NCBI GenBank assembly: GCA_032173965.1
Contig: CM063283.1
Coordinates: forward strand, 113,035,108 to 113,099,107
Origin: Sitta carolinensis
Taxonomy: Eukaryota > Chordata > Aves > Passeriformes > Sittidae
DNA length: 64,000 nucleotides
Direction: 5' to 3'
The position numbers were made by a program, and so were the translations under genes. Positions 23,325 through 34,798 of this stretch are shown here, one piece after another; position 1 is the first letter of the stretch; every line of letters begins with the position of its first letter. Under the pieces are notes generated by a model. The model did not search any database, had not been told where the DNA came from, and was given only the letters and a program-made list of their open reading frames with translations.

Positions 23325-23712
23325 ATTTATATTACTATTATTTATATTAAAGTATATAACGTTAATTTACATGATATATATTAATATATATTGTATATAA
23401 ATATATAATGTAAATATAATACTATCTATTACATATTGCATATTATATACTATATATTATATATTAAATATTCTATATTATATCTATTACGTATTGCATA
23501 TTATATATTATATACTATATATTGTAATTAATATATGATATATTATTATCTGCAACAATAATTAACATATATAATATATTATTATATACAACAACATCTA
23601 TAACATATATATGGCACATACCATATATAAAAAATATAATATTTATAGAAAAATTATATAATATAAAATATATAACAATTAACTTTTTTTATATTTATTA
23701 TTTACATTAACA
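23325..23712. repeat. AT-rich (TATA-type) low-complexity region
   Basis: About 390 bp of almost pure A/T made of overlapping TATATA, ATATTA and TATATAAT units. It lies about 220 bp from the end of the TG array. Confidence 0.95.
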
Positions 23713-24296
23713 TGCCCTCTTTGTGTTACCACAGTAGCTGTGCTATTTCTCAATGGAGCCATGCTTTTTTTTTTTTGGTCTATGCCATTTTTTCCCCCTT
23801 GATAATGTAAATTCTTTCTGTTCTTTTTAGAACCACCTGGGAATAACAGCTCTGCAAATGCCAGGCAGGCTTGAAGGGAGTTTCTCTTCTCTGTGCTGAG
23901 TTTGCTCCTCTCCAGCCAAGACAAGAAAGCTCTGGGGGCAAAGTGCTTTGTTCAGAGGGAAGAAGTCTCTTCTATCCCTTTCCCACAGTTAAGAAACAGC
24001 TTTTGTTGAGTTATGAGTGCAGCCACTTACATAATCTATGGTCAGAAAGCTGAGCTGGCATGTTTTTGGATGACTGGAAGTTGAACAAAGAGAAAAATAT
24101 CAAAATTTCCCAGCTGACCCCAAAAAACACCCTCCCATTAGGTTGGCACTTACTGCACATCTACTGTGTAATTTGGTTTTGTACTGACTGCTCACACTGA
24201 GATTATCTTGCTGTAACTCTCAGGCATTTGCAGATGGGTTTTCTTGTGGAAGATGCATCGGTGCCACAGCTCTCATGTCTGGAAATAGGTGTCTAA
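23713..24296. other. Single-copy sequence, no gene seen
   Basis: No exon or repeat recognised apart from a short T run near 23767-23778. Confidence 0.5.
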
Positions 24297-24935
24297 AATC
24301 ATGGAATGGTTTGGGTTGGAAGGGATCTTCCACCCAGAGCCCCCCCTGCCCTGGCAGGGCCCCCTGTCCCAGGCTGCTCCAGCCCCAGTGTCCAGCCTGG
24401 TCTGGGGCACTGCCAGGGATCCAGGGGCAGCCACAGCTGCTCTAGCAATTCCAGCCCCTGCCCACCCTCACAGGGAACAATTCCTTCATAGATCTAACCA
24501 AAATTTCCCCTCTGTCAGTCTGTACCCATTCCCCTTGTCCTGTCACTCCAGTTCCTGATGAATTGTCCCTCTCCAGCTGCCCCGGAGCCCCTTCAGCCTC
24601 TGGAAGTTGCTCTGAAGTCTCCACACAACCTTCTCTTCCCCAGGCTGAACATCCCCAGCTCTCCCATCCTCTCTCCACTGGGCAGGTGCTCCAGATCCCT
24701 CATCAGCTTTGGAATTGATCCTTCACTTCCATGTCCTTCTAGGGTTGGGCACACCAGAACTTTATGCCATGTTCCAGGTGGGCTCTCACCAGAGGAATGT
24801 CTTACATCCCCAAATGCCTTTTCCCAGCTATCCACAGGGACTCGTTCTGTTTCCTTCCCTCTGACACCCCAGTTTTGCCCTGCCTGTGTTTTAGAGGAAC
24901 TTTGCTGGATGTCAACCACTGGGAATGTATTTTTT
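24297..24935 (-). mobile_element. CR1 LINE fragment, long 3' part, reverse
   Basis: Antisense CR1 about 640 bp long, among the longest copies in the window. It starts AAAATCATGGAATGGTTTGG, then GTTGGAAGGGATCTTCCACC, and extends through GCTGAACATCCCCAGCTCTC, CTCTCCACTGGGCAGGTGCT and CATGTTCCAGGTGGGCTCTC. The part at 24553-24675 matches the reverse complement of the 61.57-61.69 kb copy with about four differences, so both belong to one subfamily. Left and right open frames are artefacts. Confidence 0.93.
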
Positions 24936-26181
24936 TTTTTTAATTTTTGTTTTTAGCTTATGCCTAACAGTCTTGAGGAACTTTTCAGGGTGCACGTTCT
25001 AAATCATAATCCTGGTCCTTCTGTGTCCATTGGGATGTGCCAGCAGCTTCCTGAGCTTCTGGCCACGTTGTCTGGAAGCAATCCCTGGGTCAGCCAGTGG
25101 GATTGTGTGGGATGGGCAAGGACAAACTGCATCCTATGGGACACACAGCAAAGAATTCCTGGGTTTTGTCCATTTCAGCAGAGATGGGATGAAGGAACCT
25201 CCTCCTTGCTCATGAGCTGCTCTCAGCAGCACCTTAGTGAACTCAAAAGGCCACCAAAGTCTGGCACTATGTGATTTTTATACAAACACACTGAAAGCTT
25301 TGGGTTTGTGCAAGTGAAGACTTATCATAATTGCAGGAAAAATCCTTATGACAGAAGCTGGGAGAACAATTTCAGTGGGATTCACTCAGAGGCTTGTGTG
25401 GGACTACTCCCAGACTATAAATTTACTGATTCCTTGGGAAAGCTAGCTTTGGAAAAGCCTTCAGTGACAAGTTTTCCACTGTGCTGTTGGATATCTCAGC
25501 ACACCAATGCCATGATTGTGAGGCAGTGCATGCTCCCAAAAAAAGGGTGGAAACCTTGTTTCTTTACTGAAATTTGGAAGCCACTAAGCTGGTTTAATGC
25601 AGCATCACCTAATTCACTGTTACTCCCCACATGAATCTCTGCCATCATTTTTTCTCTCCACCTCTCCTTTCTCTTTCCCTCCCCCATCCCCAAACTCCTT
25701 TATTTGCAATCACAGTCTTTTTCAGTGAGGAGCAATGGCTTTTTAATTTTCCACCAGAAGTGGAAGTGTGCAATTATTATGCAAAGCAGCTATCATTTAA
25801 TTCCCAAAATTTCCGGTGTACACCGTAATCAGTCATTTTCCACTGTACTTTTTACTGTCTGAAATTGTAAGCCTGGAACATTAGAAAACTATAATAAATA
25901 ATTCAGTGATTTCCTTTCAGCTTCATATTCTACTTTGCTGAATATGTTTGGAGGTGTAAATATCTCTCTGGAGGGGGATAATCTTAAGTTTAGTTTTCTA
26001 ATTTGATTAAGGAAGCGGCGCCTGCCTGTTTCCTCCACAGGCAGGGGTATGAGTGCACCAGGGAGATATTTAGATATCTGTGTAGGTGTGTTTAATACGT
26101 TCCTCCTAATTGTATTTCCTTTTCACTAAATAAGAAAAGTTGTAATGCAATGGGATTAATCCTCCCTTATTCCCCCATCTC
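24936..26181. other. Single-copy sequence, no gene seen
   Basis: Unrecognised frames at 24960-25274 and 25308-25634. AT-rich from about 25700 on. No supported exon. Confidence 0.5.
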
Positions 26182-26213
26182 CTTTTTTTTTTTTTTTCTT
26201 TTTTTTTTTTTTT
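26182..26213. repeat. T-rich simple repeat
   Basis: T run with a single C interruption. Confidence 0.95.
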
Positions 26214-26242
26214 CCCCTGGTTTAATTGTCTTGTTCCTCACA

Positions 26243-26420
26243 GACAGAATCCCAGAATTGGAAAGACCTTGACTGAGTCTCAGCTGTGCCCCATCCCCAC
26301 CTTGTCACTGAGTGCCACCTCCAGTGTCACCTCCAGGGTTGGGCACTGCCACCCTCCCTGGGCAGCCCCTGCCCAGCCCTGCCCACCCTTTCCAGGGGGA
26401 AATTCCTGCTGGAGTCCAAT
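26243..26420 (-). mobile_element. CR1 LINE fragment, 3' end, reverse
   Basis: Antisense CR1: CAGAATCCCAGAATTGGAAA, CCCCATCCCCACCTTGTCAC, GGGCACTGCCACCCTCCCTG and CCCTTTCCAGGGGGAAATTC. Same subtype as the 4.0 kb copy. Confidence 0.9.
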
Positions 26421-26837
26421 CATCCCTGAAAAAAAGCACGAACAGTGTGTTCTCTCCCTCTCACGGGAAAGGAGGGACCATCTCACACGAACAAGCCTTT
26501 AACAAACAAAACTTTGCAACCTTCAGTTTCCATATGGAGTTGTGGCTAGCAAAGAGCTGTAACAAAAGAACAGATTTCACTCAGCAGCTCTCAGGAAATA
26601 TCTCGACATATTTTGCAGAGGTGAATGTGATAATCCATTAGTACAAAATGGCAATGTGTTATGTTAGAGAGAAAACAGTGCAGAGCTACACAGGGGTACA
26701 GGTGGCCTTAAAATTGTGATTTTCTTTTTTTTGGCTTATGCAAGATAAGGGTTCTTCTGTTTGTTTTCAAAATGTGCAAGATGAATTTGCTTTATGTTTT
26801 CAAGCTGTTCCTTGAAACCAGGAGAGCTCTAATTATT
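26421..26837. other. Single-copy sequence, no gene seen
   Basis: Nothing recognised between two CR1 copies. Confidence 0.5.
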
Positions 26838-27152
26838 GAGGCCTTCCAGGACCTGAAGGGACCCTACAAGAACCTGGAGAGGGAATATTTACAAGGACCT
26901 GGAGTGGCAGAACTTTAGGATGAAGGGAGGAAGATTTAAATGTGAGATTAGGAAGGAATTGTTCCCTGTGAGGGTGGGCAGGCCCTGGAATAGAATTCCC
27001 AGAGCAGCTGTGGTTACCCCTGGATCCCTGGCAGTGTCCCAGGCCAGGTTGGACACTGGGGCTGGAGCAGCCTGGCACAGTGGGAAGGAGTGGAAAAAGA
27101 TGATCTTTAAGGTCCCTTCCAACCCAAACCATTCCATGACTCTTGGATCCTA
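26838..27152 (+). mobile_element. CR1 LINE fragment, 3' end
   Basis: Sense CR1 from GACCTGAAGGGACCCTACAA through AGGAAGGAATTGTTCCCTGT and CCCTGGATCCCTGGCAGTGT to the tail CTTCCAACCCAAACCATTCC followed by ATGACTCTTGGATCC. The tail repeats have drifted. Non-coding. Confidence 0.93.
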
Positions 27153-27594
27153 TGAAAAAAATCATATAAAGAAAGCCTAAATTAGAGCATTTTGGAAAAT
27201 GTTTCCAGTACTACTGCAGGTTGAATATTTTTTCTTTATTAATCTCTAGATATCACAGTGCATTTTGGACTCTCCACAGGCTGTAGGGAGCTGTTTCCAG
27301 CTCTTTCATTTCCTTAGCAGGTATCATTTGCTGTGACATTATTTAAAATTAAATCCTTCTGAGCACATCTGGTGAGGAACCTGCTTGTCAGGAGCTCCTG
27401 AATCCAGGGGAGCTCCTGAATCCAGGGGATTTCAGCTTTCTCTGGACACCACTGCTGTCTAAGAGGGAGTTACAGGCAGTGCTTGGAGCAGGGGGCACTG
27501 AAATATTTTGAATTAATTTGGGGAACTGAATCCTATCTGAAGGAGGGAGGGTGTAGCAGTGTGGAGGAAAGTTTTTATTATTCATGGTGTTTAG
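27153..27594. other. Single-copy sequence with a small tandem duplication
   Basis: Two exact copies of an 18-bp unit, GGAGCTCCTGAATCCAGG, lie at 27391-27426. Nothing else is recognised. Confidence 0.6.
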
Positions 27595-28195
27595 GTGGGT
27601 GTCCTGGTTTGGCATTGATATATGATATACATTGATATGTGATATATCTATATCTATATCTATATCTAATCTATAGCTATATATCTATATCTACATAGAT
27701 ATATAGATATATATAAATATAGCAATAGCTACATTTAAATATAGATATATAAATATAGATATAGATAGATCTAGATATATAGATATGTAGATATAGAGAT
27801 ATATAGATATGTAGATATATAGATATATAGATATGTAGATATATAGATATATAGATATAGATGATATATATAGATATAGATAAAATAAACTATTCTAAAA
27901 ATAAAAATACTTACTAAAAATTCTCAGTATTATTTCTCTACACTATCAATAAAAAGAAAAAAAACTCTAAAAGTTTTATTCCAATACTTATTATTATTCT
28001 TTTAATTCTATCAATAAAATTTTCTTTATACCTTTCAAAATTTAATCCTGCTTTACTCTTCTCTTCTCGCAACAAAAAAAAAAATCCACCACATAAAGTA
28101 ATAAATGAACAAAAAAATATCTCAAATTAACAAACCAAAACCACCACACAAATTAATATTTCTACCCCATTTCAAACCAAAACTACCCCAGTGGG
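27595..28195. mobile_element. Solo LTR with 5-bp target-site duplication and internal microsatellite
   Basis: The element proper is 27600-28190 (591 bp). It begins TGTCCTGGTTTGGCATTG, a common avian LTR start, and ends CCAAAACTACCCCA. The 5-bp sequence GTGGG occurs immediately before (27595-27599) and after (28191-28195), as expected for ERVL-type integration. About 270 bp near its left end has been taken over by a TATAGA-type array; the rest is unusually AT-rich. Orientation is left open because each end could pass as an LTR start when read from its own side. No internal retroviral genes remain. Confidence 0.7.
27612..27884. repeat. (TATAGA)n / (TATCTA)n microsatellite
   Basis: Imperfect TATAGA, TATCTA and TATGTAGA units inside the LTR that spans this position. 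Confidence 0.95.
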
Positions 28196-28494
28196 TTTAA
28201 ATTCTTTGTGATGCCAAGGACTGGCTCTCTCCAGAGCTTTTGGCAGGTTCTGGAAAGCTGCCTGTGCTTGGAGGGAGGGAACTTCCTCATCTCCCCTTCC
28301 ACCAACCCTTGGTTCACCAAATCCAGACAGGCAAAAAGCACCAGGAAAAAATGCAACTGGAGCATTCCTGGCATGACTTGGCCTGTGGGAGCAGGAGATG
28401 GGAGCTCGATAGGCTCCAGACGTGTTCTGCAGGCTGGAGAAACATCTGAACTTTTGTGTGTTTATCTGAACTGAGCTCGAACCCCGAGCCACCT

Positions 28495-28724
28495 CAGAGC
28501 CTGCCTAGCAGTGGCTAATAATTACTAGAGAGCTTGTTAAAATTGGAAATAATCTCAAGAATGAATTAATCCACGAAAGGATGCAAACAAACCCCCTCAT
28601 TTAAACTGTGCTGGCGCAGGAGTTAGGAGCAGACATTTCTCTCGGTGGACAGTCAAGAAAAATCTTTGAAAAGAATAAAGTATTACAAATTCTCCTCTGC
28701 ATTAAAAAACTGTTGGGAAACTGC
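28495..28724. promoter_or_regulatory. Candidate conserved non-coding element
   Basis: Repeat-free AT-rich DNA with homeodomain-type cores (GCTAATAATTACT, GAATGAATTAATCC) and isolated CpGs. Inference only; conservation must be tested by alignment. Confidence 0.2.
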
Positions 28725-28728
28725 AGCT

Positions 28729-28866
28729 AAAAAAAAAAAAAAAACAAACCTCAAACCAAACCCAAACCCCAAACCAACCAACCAAAAAAATCAAACAAAA
28801 AACTAAAATAAAACCAAACCAAAACAAAACCAAAAAAAACCCCAAAACAAAAACACACAAAAAGAG
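28729..28866. repeat. A/C-rich simple repeat (AAACC-type)
   Basis: Starts with an A run, then irregular AAACC, AAACCC and AAACCAACC units and A-rich spacers. Confidence 0.95.
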
Positions 28867-29956
28867 GATTTGCTAAACATAGAGGTGATAAGTCTGATTC
28901 TAGTCCTTTGTAAGTCAACAGCATAACTGTGGAGTTACCTGTGGGAGTGATGTGAAGCCAGAATGGGATCAGACTGTGCCAGACACTTTTTAAGGTGGAG
29001 TTACATTATCAAAACATTGGCAGGCAGTGGAGGCTCATTACTGTGAAAAATGTGTTTAGGATCCTGTCTGGGAATGATACGGTCGGCTTTCTCAGTAAAA
29101 TGCACTCTTTAATGAAATAAATAAAGCTTTTCTGGTTATGCAGGCTTAGTTGTCATTTACTACCTCTGTAGTGACGTTAAACTTTAACATGATAAGAGCG
29201 TGGTGAGCAGAGAGAGCAGTTTCCACCCACAAGGATAAATATTGATCTGGGTGATAAAGAGCAAACACTCCGATGAAGTGGTAGGAAAGAAACTGAACCT
29301 GATATGGGAGGGTTGTTTGGGCAGTAAAAGAAAGTTAGTCTTTCAACTCAGAACAGGGAAGGGCAAGGGGATGGCTTATCAAGAAGTTGTTTAGAGGATA
29401 ATAAAGTTTCTGCCTTCAAGCTGTAATGTTTGCCCGCACACAAACAAAGAGATGATGGCCAGGGTGAAGTTCTGGTGGCAGAGGGAGAAGTGGCAGCTTT
29501 GGTGCTGACTCGAGGAGGGGCAGGTGTTTAGAGCTGGAGGGATGTGAAGGGCTCTGATGCTCTCTGTAGGTCTCCTGTCAGCAAAATTGTTTCTTTAAGT
29601 CTTGGCCAATGTCTGCTTGAAACCAAGCCTGCACTCCTCTGCAACCTGAGGTTGATGATTAGTCTGACACTTTTCTAGAAAAGTTTGAATATCTAAGCCA
29701 CAACAAGGCTATTATTTAAAGAAAAATTATTTTAAAAATTTATTTCAACTGAACTTGCCTCTTTTGACAGCTCCCCTAGAAGGAGCAGCTTTCTGCTGGG
29801 CCTCCTCTGCTTTGGTGAGCTTCACCTGAGAGAGCTTGGCTGGGGCTGGGAGGGTGACATGTCCTGCAAACAGGGTCATGTCTCTTGTCACATGGCATGG
29901 GCAGACAGCACTAATTTCTGGGAGGTGAAGACAAATGAAAGCCTTGATTTACAAGA
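28867..29956. other. Single-copy sequence, no gene seen
   Basis: Low-repeat sequence with isolated CpGs (GATACGGTCGGC near 29080, AGTGACGTTAAAC near 29170), possibly including conserved non-coding DNA at 28870-29320. No exon supported. Confidence 0.45.
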
Positions 29957-30240
29957 GCCTCTGGTGACAGGACAAGAGGGCAATGCGTTCAAACTGGCAG
30001 AGTAGGGTTAAATGGGATATTGGGCAGGAATTGTTCCCTGGGATGGTAATGAGGGAATAGAATTCCCAGAGCAGCTGTGGCTGTCCCTGGATCCCTGGCA
30101 GTGCCCATGGCCAGGCTGGATGGGGTCTGGAGCAGCCTGGCACAGTGGGAGGGGTCCCTGCCCACAGCAGGGAGTTGGAACTTGATGATCTTTAAGGTCC
30201 CTTCCAACCCAAACCGTTCAGTGCTTCTACACTTTTATGA
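29957..30240 (+). mobile_element. CR1 LINE fragment, 3' end
   Basis: Sense CR1 with GAATTGTTCCCTGGGATGGT, CCCTGGATCCCTGGCAGTGC, GATGATCTTTAAGGTCCCTT and CCAACCCAAACCGTTCAGTG. The terminal repeat is degenerate (CACTTTTATGA). Confidence 0.92.
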
Positions 30241-30311
30241 CTTAGAGCCCTAAAATTTAAATTTAGAGTGCCCTTACAAGTGGGTCTGTGAACTCCTGGG
30301 CCAGAACCAGC

Positions 30312-30497
30312 AAGTGTGAGTTGTGCTCTCCAAAGGAATCACATTTTCAAGTGTGAGTTGTGTGCTCTCCAAAGGAATCACATTTTCAAGTGTGAGTTGT
30401 GCTCTCCAAAGGAATCACACTCTCAAGTGTGAGTTGTGCTCTCCAAAGGAATCACACTCTCCCGTGGGATTTGTGCTCTCCAAAGGAATTAAAGCAC
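30312..30497. repeat. 37-bp minisatellite, five copies
   Basis: Units start AAGTGTGAGTTGTGCTCTCC and continue AAAGGAATCACATTTTC. Copies lie at 30312-30348, 30349-30387 (39 bp, extra TG), 30388-30424, 30425-30461 and a decayed fifth to about 30497. Copies three and four share ACTCTC endings where copies one and two have ATTTTC, showing stepwise duplication. Confidence 0.95.
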
Positions 30498-32145
30498 CCA
30501 CCACACCTTCTGTGCTGCGGCACACGGATGCCTGGATACACACACAGGTGGGATGGACAGGAGTAGGAAGGGATTACTGCCGCCAAAAGCAGTGTCCTTG
30601 ATATCTGTGTCAGGGTTAGTCACCCAGGCTCCACCTGCAGCCAGTGGGGAGGGTCAGACACCTGGAGGACGTGATTCACCTCCTTCTCCTGCAGCTATGG
30701 ACCAGGGCAGGTGAAGCAGCAGCTCCTGCTGCCCCTGGCAGTGAGTGGGGCCGGGCTGATGCTCTCTGTGCAGGTATCTCACCTGCTGGCACACACACAG
30801 GTAGGTCACAGGAAATCCCTGCCTTTGTTTTGGCTGCCCAGACACTTAGGAAATGCACAACACACTCGTAGGGCCAAACAAACAAAGCTCTGGTGTGGAA
30901 TTTTCTGAGGGTGATTTCTCTGTTCTCCTCCTGTCTTATTGTGTGATTTTCTAACCATAACCATCACATTTCCTAATCATTCCCTCTCATCAAATCTGGC
31001 TTTGTACAGTGTGTGTGACAGTGACAAGCCACTAGACAGGATGTCCACGCCTTTTTTTGGTACAGGTCCCCTGAGAGAGGGTTACACTGTCCCATTCCCA
31101 TAATATTTTAGACCTCATATGCCTTAATGCATGTTTATTTAATGTATAGTCCTAAAATGTTAATGTTGCCTCCTCTGTCTCCTGACTTTTAGGGAGGAGA
31201 ATACTTTTGGAACAGCTCTGAGCCGTCCCCAGCAGCTCCATTTAATTTTCTCCCTCACTCTTTATAAGAGCAGTTATGAGTCTGTGGGGGAGGCAAGAAA
31301 GCTCCAGCTCCTCTGACCTTTGCCTGTTAACTTGTGCCTCCTCCACATGATGCAGAGAGGTTTTCCAGCTCAGTCCAGCTACCAAGAGCTTCCTGACAGT
31401 CAATAAATCACACCACAGCCTCTTATCTTGATTGGAGCTTCTGCTGGTTACTGTCAGATTCTTATTGCAAATATTTAATGTTGCTATTGCATTAAAAGAG
31501 GTTTTAGTCACTGCCATATGTGACTCGAGGGCAAGCCTGGGGGCACTTTTATGCCTTTTAAATGAATTTGTGTGGGGATGATAATGCATGTGCATTCCAG
31601 AAGAGCATTTCCTTCCTGAAGGTGATGAATTGAAGAGGGAAATGGTGGTTTGGAATCAGTCTGGTCTCTGTATGGCAAACAAGCTAAGCAATATTTGGCT
31701 TTGATGGGACTAACTGGAAGAGTTTATCTGTGATGGAAGGTGTGGATCCTGCCAGTTTTGAAATGAAGAATTTTTTTCACACCTGTCCAAAAATCAGTCC
31801 AAAAGGTACAGAATAAAATGATCACTTCTCATTCCACTTCTGACTCTGCCTTAGGTGACCTCATTCTTTCTTAACCTTTCAGTCTTCTATCCCTGCAGGG
31901 AGGGTCCCTTTGAAGAACAGTAAGAATTGTCACCATCCATTCACCCTTTTCAAGAGGAAACACCTTTGAATTTTCCTCTGCCTCCCTCTGTCTAGATTGC
32001 CTCCAGTAAGTTTTTATCCCCTGGCTTTCTTGGGATGTCCTCAGTTGTCAACATGACATGAGAACCTTCCCTGACAACTCCAAGACTGGGGTGAGATCAG
32101 TGTGAATCTTTAGTGCCCTTTTCCACAGTGGGGAGGGTTTCATGG
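30498..32145. other. Single-copy sequence, no gene seen
   Basis: Includes GC-rich, multi-frame-open DNA at 30640-30870 and a 117-codon minus-strand frame at 31242-31595, neither recognised. No repeat family identified. Confidence 0.45.
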
Positions 32146-32312
32146 AATCATGGAATTCTTTGGGTGGAAGATACTGCAAAGATCATCCAGTTCCACCCCC
32201 TGCCATGGCTGGGACCCCTTCCACTGTCCCAGGCTGTTCCCTGTCCAGCCTGGCCTTGGACACTGCCAGGGATCCAGGGGCAGCCCCAGCTCCCCTGGGC
32301 ACCCTGTGCCTG
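32146..32312 (-). mobile_element. CR1 LINE fragment, 3' end, reverse
   Basis: Antisense CR1: ATGGAATCATGGAATTCTTT, AAGATCATCCAGTTCCACCC, CCTGCCATGGCTGGGACCCC and CTGCCAGGGATCCAGGGGCA. Strongly 5'-truncated. Confidence 0.92.
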
Positions 32313-33293
32313 TGCTTCCAGGTTTCCATGGGAATGCAGGCACTTTGGAAAAGCCTCACCTCTGTCCCAGCTGTCCCATCAGAGTGAAGATTGACGTAGG
32401 ATCAAGATTGTCAAATCTAGGCCTGCTTAGAGCCCTCCTTTGGGATTAGTGACCTATATCTGGAAAGCAAAGGGACCATGATAATATAATTAAAGAACCC
32501 TTGGCCCAGGGGGCTGAGCTGGTGTGACAGGAGGGGCAGGGCTGTGCCCCAGGCTGTGCCCCAGGCTGGGTGTGAGGGGCTCAGCTGAGTTCAGTGCCGA
32601 TGGTGCTGCCAAAGTGGGAAAGGCAACGACCCTCAAATAGCTGCCAGATTTATCTGTCAGGGGATCAAACTCATCCCTTCACACGGGGATTGCATCCTCT
32701 GTCAGATCCTGGGTCTTCCTTTGGCATGAGGCTGCTGATCCAGCAAGAAGTTTGCTCTCTTCCCCACTGTCCAGGACCACATGCAGCTTTCCCACACACA
32801 AACTTTTTAATTAGAGGGCTGTCTTTATTTTATTTTTTTTTTCTCAGACATCCTGAATGACTTTGTCTTGGCCTCCTTCACACTTTCAGTGCTCAGCCAG
32901 AAAGCAGCTCTTGGGAGCAGCCTCTGCTCCCTCAGCACAGCCACCTACTCGTTCCCCTTTGGTTTCACAGCGAGCTTTATCTTTCCATTTTTGCTTCTAA
33001 TTTATCTGAGACACCAAGAGCCTGCCTGGCTTTGGCAGCTTTTCCTGTAATGAAACAGCTCACGAAAAGCTGTGTCACAACCTGGCTTGTTCTTGTCAGT
33101 GGCTTTTATCTTCCCTCTGCAGTCACTGCTGTAGCTCCACTTTTGATTTCTGCCGTAGTTATTCTCGCTGGTTTTAGCTGAGGTTGCTTTCTGTGTTAGC
33201 TGGAAGATGATTTAGTTCTGCTGAAGCCTGGCAATGATGGCACATAATAGCAGCATGTATTTTTAATCCAGATTCCGTTTCTCTGTTTTACAG
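32313..33293. other. Single-copy sequence, no gene seen
   Basis: A small tandem pair of CTGTGCCCCAGG at about 32543-32568, and a T run at about 32829-32840. No exon supported before the segment that starts at 33294. Confidence 0.5.
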
Positions 33294-33407
33294 CACCAGG
33301 GAGAGTTTGGCTTTGTGTCTGAGGTGCCACTAAAAGATGTGTACGATTTCCTGAGTGTTGATGACTTCAGTGAATTATCCCAGCTCTGTTTTAGAGCTGT
33401 TGCTTAG
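33294..33407 (+). other. Candidate terminal coding exon, unrecognised
   Basis: A good acceptor (TTCTCTGTTTTACAG, ending at 33293) is followed by 37 in-frame sense codons and TAG at 33405-33407. The translation runs HQGEFGFVSEVPLKDVYDFL and then an acidic stretch containing SVDDFSELSQLC. The balanced composition is protein-like and lacks low-complexity bias. No family is recognised, no upstream partner exon is identified, and an open run of this length can occur by chance. Confidence 0.2.
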
Positions 33408-34730
33408 GGAGTTTTAGTATTTTAGTATTTATGTACAAAGCTAGCCAAAAAACCAGCCTTCTTTCCTAATTCACAAAAAAAATTATTCTAAAGTTGGATT
33501 TGCTTCTAGAGTGGGCAAAATAGATTCTTCTCCCTCTCTGAAATCTCTGATAAATCAGTGAAAAAAGTGCCATGTGCAGCTGCATTGCAAGGATGGCACT
33601 TTGGCAAAGCTGCTCAGCACTGCCAGGACTTCAGGGAGTCACCAGCCATCAAAGAATCCTTGTTCCCATGGCCATGGAGCTCTGTAATTTTAAAGAATCC
33701 TGACTCCAACGGGGACAGGCCAGGAATTGTGATGCTGATGGAAACCCTTTGAACCAGAGGCTGAGTGAGCACAGCAGTTCCAGGGTTTTCCTGAGGGTCT
33801 CTCCATATTGTGGCACTTCTCTGGAACCCTGAGGGCAAACTGGAGGATGCAATTCTGTGCTAAGACTGCACTTCAGACAGATGTGGTGAAATAAAGCCTG
33901 AAGAGATTTATGTCTTGAAGTTTCTCACGTTGTGAGCTCCTGAAACCCCTGGGACTCCTGATTTTGAGGCAGTTCAGTGCTGGCTGTGTTCTGCACTGTG
34001 CTGGAATGAAGCTCCAGGGATTTGGGGGCTGTCTGGGGGCATCTTCTGGGGCTTTGCAGGCTCTGTTTCACAAGTGGTCCTGTGGAGTGAGTCCATTGCA
34101 ACAGGGTTTTGGTGATGGTTGAAGATCATGCACTCATTTCAGCCCCAGCCCCTGCTGTCCCTGGGCTCCCCAGCATCTTCCCAGTGCTCTCTGCAGGAGG
34201 AGTGCTGCTCCCTGCCTGGCACAGGGGGAAGGACCCTTGGATGAGCTGGATGCTTGTCAGGATCATTTACTGGGCAGAAACCCAGAGTTTGCTTCATCAG
34301 CTCTGTGTGGGGAGGGAGCTTGGCCTAAGCAGAGAGGAAAACTTAACTCAGAGGAAACAGCTCTGAAGCATTTTAAGAGGAAACTCTGTTGAGGTTTTTA
34401 TCCCATTTTATATCACAGCACGCAGATTATCATGAGCTATAAGTTGTGGTAAGAGGAGGAAGGCAATGACCAAATCTGGGAAAAGAAATTACTGTTTTTT
34501 TGTGTATTACTGATAAGCCATAATTAGCAAGTGATAGTGGGACTGAAAAAGAGAGATGTGGTGCCCCTCTTGTCAGCACTTACCAAAGGAGCCTGGCAGG
34601 GTGCACCCAGTGATCTCACCTAGGGGCAGATCCTGCTCCTGCCAGCAGTGAGGACACGGGGAATCCCTCAGGGAAGATCAGAGAGGGGAGCAGGCTTGGC
34701 TGACAGCGCAAACCTTGGTTTAATTCTGTG
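33408..34730. other. Single-copy sequence, no gene seen
   Basis: GC-moderate DNA with short unrecognised frames (33558-33852, 34109-34366). No repeat family identified. Confidence 0.5.
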
Positions 34731-34785
34731 ATCACGGAATCACAGCTTGGAAGGGACCACACACTCTTAAAGATCCCCATTTTAG
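34731..34785 (-). mobile_element. CR1 3' tail, reverse, very short
   Basis: GTGATCACGGAATCACAGCTTGG-type start, then AAGGGACC and TCTTAAAGATCC, the antisense CR1 3' terminus. Only about 55 bp survives. Confidence 0.65.
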
Positions 34786-34798
34786 TGCTAGCAAATGG

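Noticed and set aside
30312..30497. CRISPR-like array
   Set aside because: The 37-bp units are directly contiguous, with no spacers, in a vertebrate sequence. It is a minisatellite.
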